From contig NZ_JAPJDO010000042.1 in NCBI RefSeq assembly GCF_026242045.1, positions 1 through 48,030 on the forward strand: a stretch of 48,030 bases of DNA, given 5' to 3'. A model generated the notes under the pieces. The model did no database searches, had not been told where the DNA came from, and saw only the letters and a program-made list of their open reading frames with translations. A program made the position numbers and the translations under genes. Source of the DNA: Mycobacterium pinniadriaticum (lineage in GTDB: Bacteria; Actinomycetota; Actinomycetes; Mycobacteriales; Mycobacteriaceae). Positions 44,222-48,030 of the stretch are shown piece after piece; within the stretch, counting starts at the first letter, position 1; each line of letters opens with the position of its first letter.

Positions 44222-45036
44222 GGAGTGCGCCGCCGCAGGGTCGCCGCCGCCAACGCCAGCGCCGCGAGGGCGAAACCGAGCACCACGGCCATGTCACGGA
44301 TGGCGATGTCGGTCAGCTCGGTGTGCGCCTCCACCTGTTGCAGTGCTTCGAGTGCGTAACTGGCGGGCATCGCGTTGCTGATCCACTCCAGCCAGCCGGG
44401 CATCTGCGCGCGGGGCACGATGATCCCGCACAACAACAACTGCGGCACGATGAACACCGGCATGAACTGCACCGCCTGAAACTCGGTCCGGGCAAAGGCG
44501 CTGGCCAGCAGCCCCAGGCCCACCCCGAGCACGGCGTTGACGATCGCGATGACGAACACCCAGACCGGGCTGCCCGCGGTCTCGAATCCGAGCAGCCAGA
44601 ACGATACGACGCACGCCAGGCTGGCCTGCAGGGCGGCGGCCAGCGAGAACGCCGACCCATAGGCGACCAGCAGGTCCAGCCGGCGCAGCGGGGTGGTCAG
44701 GATGCGTTCGAGGGTTCCCGAAGCGCGCTCGCGTTGCATGGTGATCGAGGTGATCAGGAACATCACGAACAGCGGGAACAGGCCGAGCAAGATCAGGCAC
44801 GCGGTGTTGAACGGCGAGGGATGACCCGGCCGCACCGGTACGTCGGAGAACATGAAGTACATCAGTGAGATGACCAGAACCGGCACCAACAGGATCATCG
44901 CGACGCTGCGGTGGTCGGCGGCCAACTGGCGCAGAATGCGGGTGCTGGTAGCCGCGTAGGGCTGCAGACTCAGCCGGCTGCGGGCGCGGTGGTGTGTCGA
45001 ATGACGGACAGGAACGCGTCCTCCAGTGACGTGCAT
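44218..45036 (-). CDS. ABC-2 type exporter permease (Rv1686c-like)
   Basis: This encodes up to 272 residues with six membrane helices. The core pattern is that of ABC-2 exporters: helix 1 at MILLVPVLVISLMYFMF, a cytosolic loop with TMQRERASGTLERILTTPL, and WLEWISNAMPASYALEAL near the end. Export of a drug or lipid is the expected role. The start is a problem: the cytosolic lead-in helix (STRILRQLAADHRSVA) belongs to the family, yet the only ordinary start upstream of it is the ATG at 45036, with GAGGA six bases before it, which overlaps the ATPase gene by 67 bp. Alternatives are a TTG at 44925, an ATG at 44898, or a rare CTG at the ATPase stop. Confidence 0.82.
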   Translation of the reverse strand: MHVTGGRVPVRHSTHHRARSRLSLQPYAATSTRILRQLAADHRSVAMILLVPVLVISLMYFMFSDVPVRPGHPSPFNTACLILLGLFPLFVMFLITSITMQRERASGTLERILTTPLRRLDLLVAYGSAFSLAAALQASLACVVSFWLLGFETAGSPVWVFVIAIVNAVLGVGLGLLASAFARTEFQAVQFMPVFIVPQLLLCGIIVPRAQMPGWLEWISNAMPASYALEALQQVEAHTELTDIAIRDMAVVLGFALAALALAAATLRRRTP

Positions 45037-45734
45037 CCGGTTTCCTCTCGCAGTTTCGTCGGTGTGCAGTGGGCAAGCAGGCGACCGTCGCGCATCAACA
45101 GCAGGTCTTCGCAGTTCTCGGCCTCGTCCATGACGTGGCTGGACACCAAGAGCGTCGATCCCCTGCGGGCCAGGTAGCGAAACCGCTCCCAGAGGTCGAC
45201 CCGCAGGACGGGATCGAGGCCGACGGTGGGCTCGTCGAGCACCAATAGGTCGGGACTGGTGACCAGGGCGCACGCCAGTGAGACACGGGTGCGTTGCCCG
45301 CCGGACAGGTTCGCGCAGTAGGCGGTGCGGTGATCACCCAGGCCGACCGCGTCGATCGCTTCCTCGGCGGCCAGCTCTTCGGCTCCGTAGAGGGCGGCGA
45401 AGTAGCGGACGTTGTCGATGACCCGCAGGTCGTCGTACATCGCGGGGAACTGGGGCATGTAGCCGACACGCCTGCGCAGTGCGGCCGACCCCGCCGGTTC
45501 GCCGAGCACCGTCACCGACCCGCCGGCGACGATCTGGGTACCGACGATGCAGCGCATCAGCGTGGTCTTGCCGCAGCCGGATGGGCCCAGCACCCCGGTG
45601 ATACTGCCGCGGGCGATACGGACCGACAGGTCGGTCACTGCGGGCCGTTTGCCGCGGATGACACGCAAGTGCTCGATGTCGACTGCGGGTTCCGCACCGT
45701 TCGCAGTGAATTCATCACTCGATGAAGTCATCAT
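44970..45734 (-). CDS. ABC exporter ATP-binding subunit (Rv1687c-like)
   Basis: This 254-residue ATPase has Walker A GPSGCGKTT, the Q-loop YMPQFPAMY, signature LSGGQRTRVSLA, Walker B LLVLDEPTVGLD and a switch His in VSSHVMDEA. Domain layout and partner make it the motor of the downstream permease. The start is the first of two adjacent ATG codons (45734, 45731); no ribosome site precedes it, which fits a leaderless transcript from the consensus promoter just upstream. It is divergent from mpg. Confidence 0.92.
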   Translation of the reverse strand: MMTSSSDEFTANGAEPAVDIEHLRVIRGKRPAVTDLSVRIARGSITGVLGPSGCGKTTLMRCIVGTQIVAGGSVTVLGEPAGSAALRRRVGYMPQFPAMYDDLRVIDNVRYFAALYGAEELAAEEAIDAVGLGDHRTAYCANLSGGQRTRVSLACALVTSPDLLVLDEPTVGLDPVLRVDLWERFRYLARRGSTLLVSSHVMDEAENCEDLLLMRDGRLLAHCTPTKLREETGCTSLEDAFLSVIRHTTAPAAG

Positions 45735-45741
45735 GCGGTGA

Positions 45742-45770
45742 ATATTTGTCCCCGGATGCCGGCATGTCAA
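45742..45770 (-). promoter_or_regulatory. Consensus promoter of the ABC exporter operon, probably leaderless
   Basis: On the minus strand TTGACA (45770-45765), 17 bases, then AAATAT (45747-45742) form a near-consensus sigma-A promoter. The start site should fall within a base or two of the ATG at 45734, giving a leaderless mRNA. Confidence 0.7.
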
Positions 45771-45793
45771 CAGGTCGGGCAGAATTTCTTCCG

Positions 45794-46405
45794 GTGAGCG
45801 TCGATCTGCTGGACACCGATCCGATATCGGCGGCCCGCCTCCTGCTCGGCGCGGTGATCACCTGTCGGGGAGTGAGCGCCCGGGTCGTCGAGGTCGAGGC
45901 CTACGGTGGCCCGCCGAGCGGACCCTGGCCGGATGCGGCGGCGCACTCGTTTCGGGGACCGGGCGTCCGCAATGCGGTGATGTTCGGCCCGCCCGGCCGG
46001 CTCTACACGTACCGAAGCCACGGCATCCATGTCTGCGCCAACGTGGTGTGCGGTTCGGACGGCACGGCCGCGGCGGTGCTGCTGCGGGCGGCCGCGATCG
46101 AGTCGGGGCTGGCGGTGGCCCAGGCGCGTCGGGGCCCGCTGGTGCGTCCGACCGCGCTGGCCCGCGGCCCCGGCAACCTGTGCTCGGCGCTGGGCATCGT
46201 GATGGAGGACAACGGCATGGATGTCTTTGGCCCGGATTCCCCGGTGACGCTGCAGCTGGGCGAGGGCGGTCCGGAAAGCAGCGGACCGCGGGTCGGGGTG
46301 TCGCAGGCGGCCGATCGGCCGTGGCGAATGTGGCTCTCCGGACGCCCGGAAGTATCGGCCTACCGTCGCAGTCCCCGCGCGCCGATCCCGGGCGCCAGCG
46401 ACTGA
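45794..46405 (+). CDS. mpg: 3-methyladenine DNA glycosylase
   Basis: This 203-residue monofunctional DNA glycosylase of the AAG/MPG family removes alkylated purines in base excision repair. Conserved parts are VVEVEAYGGPPSGPWPDAAAHSFRG, with the catalytic Glu in VEVEAY, then VMFGPPGRLYTYRSHGIHVCANVVC and the C-terminal ARGPGNLCSALGI and GPRVGVSQAADRPWRMW. The GTG at 45794 gives the length I expect for the family and leaves the divergent ABC promoter clear; an ATG at 45764 would overlap that promoter's -35. It ends 27 bp before tyrS. Confidence 0.92.
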   Translation: MSVDLLDTDPISAARLLLGAVITCRGVSARVVEVEAYGGPPSGPWPDAAAHSFRGPGVRNAVMFGPPGRLYTYRSHGIHVCANVVCGSDGTAAAVLLRAAAIESGLAVAQARRGPLVRPTALARGPGNLCSALGIVMEDNGMDVFGPDSPVTLQLGEGGPESSGPRVGVSQAADRPWRMWLSGRPEVSAYRRSPRAPIPGASD

Positions 46406-46432
46406 GTGAAACCCATGCGGGAAGATCAACGC

Positions 46433-47704
46433 ATGGGCACGACGATTCTCGACGAGCTTGGCTGGCGCGAACTGATCGCCCAGTCCACCGACATCGACGC
46501 GCTCGCCGGGGCGGCCGCGCAGCCACCGATGACCGTCTACTGCGGGTTCGACCCCACCGCGCCGAGTCTGCATGCGGGAAATCTGGTGCCGCTGCTCACA
46601 CTTCGGCGTTTCCAGCGGGCCGGTCACCGGCCGATCGTGTTGGCCGGCGGTGCCACGGGCATGATCGGTGATCCCCGTGACACTGGCGAGCGCACCTTGA
46701 ACACCACTGACACCGTCGCGCAGTGGGCCGAGCGCATCCGCGGTCAGCTGGAACGGTTCGTCGACTTCGACGATTCGGCCAGCGGTGCGATTGTCGAGAA
46801 CAACCTCAGCTGGACATCGCAGCTGAGCGCCATCGACTTCCTGCGCGACGTCGGCAAGCACTTCTCGGTCAACGTCATGCTGGACCGCGACACGATCCGG
46901 CGCCGGCTCGACGGGGAGGGCATCTCCTACACCGAGTTCAGCTACATGCTGTTGCAGGCCAACGACTATGTGGAGCTGCACCGCCGGTACGGCTGCGCGC
47001 TGCAGATCGGCGGTTCCGATCAGTGGGGCAACATCATCGCCGGTGTGCGGCTGGTCCGACAGATGGCGGGCGCCGGCGTGCACGCGCTGACGGTGCCGCT
47101 GGTCACCGCGGCGGACGGTACGAAGTTCGGCAAGTCCACGGGCGGGGGAAGTCTGTGGCTGGACCCCGAGATGACCAGCCCGTATGCCTGGTACCAGTAC
47201 TTCGTCAACACTGCCGACGCCGATGTGATCCGGTACCTGCGCTGGTTCACCTTCCTGGCCGCCGACGAGCTCGGCGAGTTGGAAGTGGCGACCGCCGAGC
47301 GGCCGCACGAACGCGCCGCTCAGCGTCGGCTGGCCCAGGAGCTGACCACCCTGGTGCATGGTGAGGCGGCCACCGAAGCGGTCGAGCATGCCTCGCAGGC
47401 GCTGTTCGGCCGCGGTGAACTCGCCCGCCTGGACGAATCGACCCTGGCCGCAGCGCTGCGGGAGACGTCGGTGGCCACACTAGAGCCGGGCGCACCGGAC
47501 GGAATCGTTGACCTCCTGGTGGCCACCGGTCTGTCGGCGAGCAAGAAGGAAGCCAAACGCACCATCGCCGAGGGCGGGGTATCGGTGAACAACGAGAAGA
47601 TCGCCAGCGACGACTGGGTGGCACAACCGTCCCACTTTCTGCACGGCAGCTGGTTGGTGCTGCGCCGAGGGAAGCGGAATATCGCTGGGGTGCAGCGGGT
47701 TTGA
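46433..47704 (+). CDS. tyrS: Tyrosyl-tRNA synthetase
   Basis: This 423-residue class I synthetase has the HIGH-like motif as HAGN (47-50) and the KMSKS-like loop as KFGKS. The tyrosine pocket shows FSYMLLQANDYVELH and QIGGSDQWGNIIAG. The C-terminal 70 residues are an S4 RNA-binding domain (IVDLLVATGLSASKKEAKRTIAEGGVSVNNEKI). The ATG at 46433 has GGGAAGA eight bases upstream, so it is preferred over a GTG at 46406. It is followed by a terminator hairpin and the rRNA promoter. Confidence 0.96.
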   Translation: MGTTILDELGWRELIAQSTDIDALAGAAAQPPMTVYCGFDPTAPSLHAGNLVPLLTLRRFQRAGHRPIVLAGGATGMIGDPRDTGERTLNTTDTVAQWAERIRGQLERFVDFDDSASGAIVENNLSWTSQLSAIDFLRDVGKHFSVNVMLDRDTIRRRLDGEGISYTEFSYMLLQANDYVELHRRYGCALQIGGSDQWGNIIAGVRLVRQMAGAGVHALTVPLVTAADGTKFGKSTGGGSLWLDPEMTSPYAWYQYFVNTADADVIRYLRWFTFLAADELGELEVATAERPHERAAQRRLAQELTTLVHGEAATEAVEHASQALFGRGELARLDESTLAAALRETSVATLEPGAPDGIVDLLVATGLSASKKEAKRTIAEGGVSVNNEKIASDDWVAQPSHFLHGSWLVLRRGKRNIAGVQRV

Positions 47705-47705
47705 G

Positions 47706-47721
47706 CCCGCAGTGCGGGTTT
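47706..47721 (+). terminator. tyrS terminator
   Basis: CCCGC-AGT-GCGGG followed by TTT begins one base after the tyrS stop codon. Extension by G-T and A-T pairs lengthens the stem. It is short but well placed to keep tyrS transcription out of the rRNA operon. Confidence 0.6.
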
Positions 47722-47745
47722 CGAAACGCCGATCTAGCAGGCGAT

Positions 47746-47774
47746 TTGACTCCCAGTTAGCACTCACGTAACTT
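47746..47774 (+). promoter_or_regulatory. rRNA operon promoter (rrnB-type)
   Basis: TTGACT (47746-47751), 17 bases, then TAACTT (47769-47774) form a strong sigma-A promoter. Start is expected near 47781. Only one promoter is seen in the tyrS-rRNA spacer, as expected for rrnB rather than the multi-promoter rrnA. Confidence 0.8.
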
Positions 47775-47780
47775 AATCCA

Positions 47781-48030
47781 CGTCGCCGCGACGCGGGTCA
47801 GCCCGAAGAGCGCGACGGCATCCTCGAGGAATACTCCCGGATTCCGGGTTGTTCCGACTGTCCGCACACCGCACGCGGCGAAAGCCGCGGGTTTGTTGCG
47901 CGGCCGGTGAAGGTGCCGAGGTGTGTTGTTTGAGAACTCAATAGTGTGTTTGGTGGTTTTTGTTTGTTGTTGTTTTTTGCCATGCTCTGATACCCCCGTG
48001 TTGGGGTGTGGTTTTTTGATGCCAGTTTTT
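47781..48030 (+). promoter_or_regulatory. Precursor rRNA leader with antitermination region (3' end outside window)
   Basis: No gene is seen in these 250 bp. From about 47921 the sequence becomes T/G-rich and carries the conserved mycobacterial rRNA leader: TTTGAGAACTCAATAGTGTG (from 47929), the boxA-like part of the antitermination signal, then T-rich runs and the hairpin TACCCC/GGGGTG at 47991-48008, part of the RNase III processing stem before 16S rRNA. The 16S gene itself begins beyond the window edge. Confidence 0.85.

Noticed and set aside
45767..47389. 540-codon minus-strand open frame opposite mpg and tyrS
   Set aside because: Both genes on the plus strand are fully conserved; the antisense frame is low-complexity and has no homology I recognise.
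47798..47983. Small minus-strand open frame in the rRNA leader
   Set aside because: It falls in the conserved untranslated leader and lacks a ribosome site.

Overview
The window is GC-rich, almost fully coding mycobacterial chromosome. Gene order follows, from memory, the M. tuberculosis segment Rv1635c-Rv1689: capA-like gene, universal stress protein, metallo-hydrolase, uvrA, lysX, infC-rpmI-rplT, 23S rRNA methyltransferase, adenylyl cyclase, pheST, the arginine operon, an Rv1683-like fusion, an ABC exporter, mpg and tyrS. PE genes and the polyketide synthase block found there in M. tuberculosis are missing here. A ribosomal RNA promoter and leader directly follow tyrS, which is the rrnB position of rapid growers such as M. 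smegmatis. A rapidly growing Mycolicibacterium-type species is therefore the best guess. No insertion sequence, phage, CRISPR array or tRNA gene was seen.

Layout. 1-4.2 kb: the end of a Pro/Gly repeat protein, a GT-C mannosyltransferase-like membrane protein, a UspA protein and a CorA transporter. 4.4-9.9 kb: a metallo-hydrolase divergent from uvrA, then a small protein and a membrane esterase. 9.9-15.9 kb: lysX and a DUF1844 gene on the minus strand, then infC-rpmI-rplT and an rRNA methyltransferase on the plus strand. 16-24.8 kb is the more accessory part: a lipoprotein, an acyl-CoA dehydrogenase with a DUF2236 oxygenase-like gene, an adenylyl cyclase with a rhomboid-like membrane protein, a TetR/FAD-oxidoreductase pair and a membrane-anchored glutamate synthase-like protein. 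24.9-37 kb: pheST, then argCJBDFR with stop/start overlaps, then argG and argH. 37-45.8 kb: an ABC-F ATPase, the hydrolase/AMP-ligase fusion, a secreted protein, a Trm112-like protein, an acyltransferase and an ABC exporter-TetR operon. 45.8-48 kb: mpg, tyrS and the start of an rRNA operon.

Regulation visible in the sequence. uvrA carries a near-perfect RecA-independent DNA-damage (PafBC-type) promoter. argC has a palindromic ARG box with three TGCA elements phased at 10 bp. infC appears to start at AUC. The ABC exporter operon has a consensus promoter placed for a leaderless transcript. The 73-bp argG-argH spacer is almost wholly a long nested palindrome. Two palindromes one helical phase apart lie, unusually, between two convergent genes near 20.8 kb.

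No unmistakable new multi-gene system was found. The best candidates for unrecognised biology are the cyclase/rhomboid-like pair, the 20.8-kb double palindrome, the membrane-anchored glutamate synthase-like enzyme and the lipid-handling neighbourhood around the Rv1683-like fusion.
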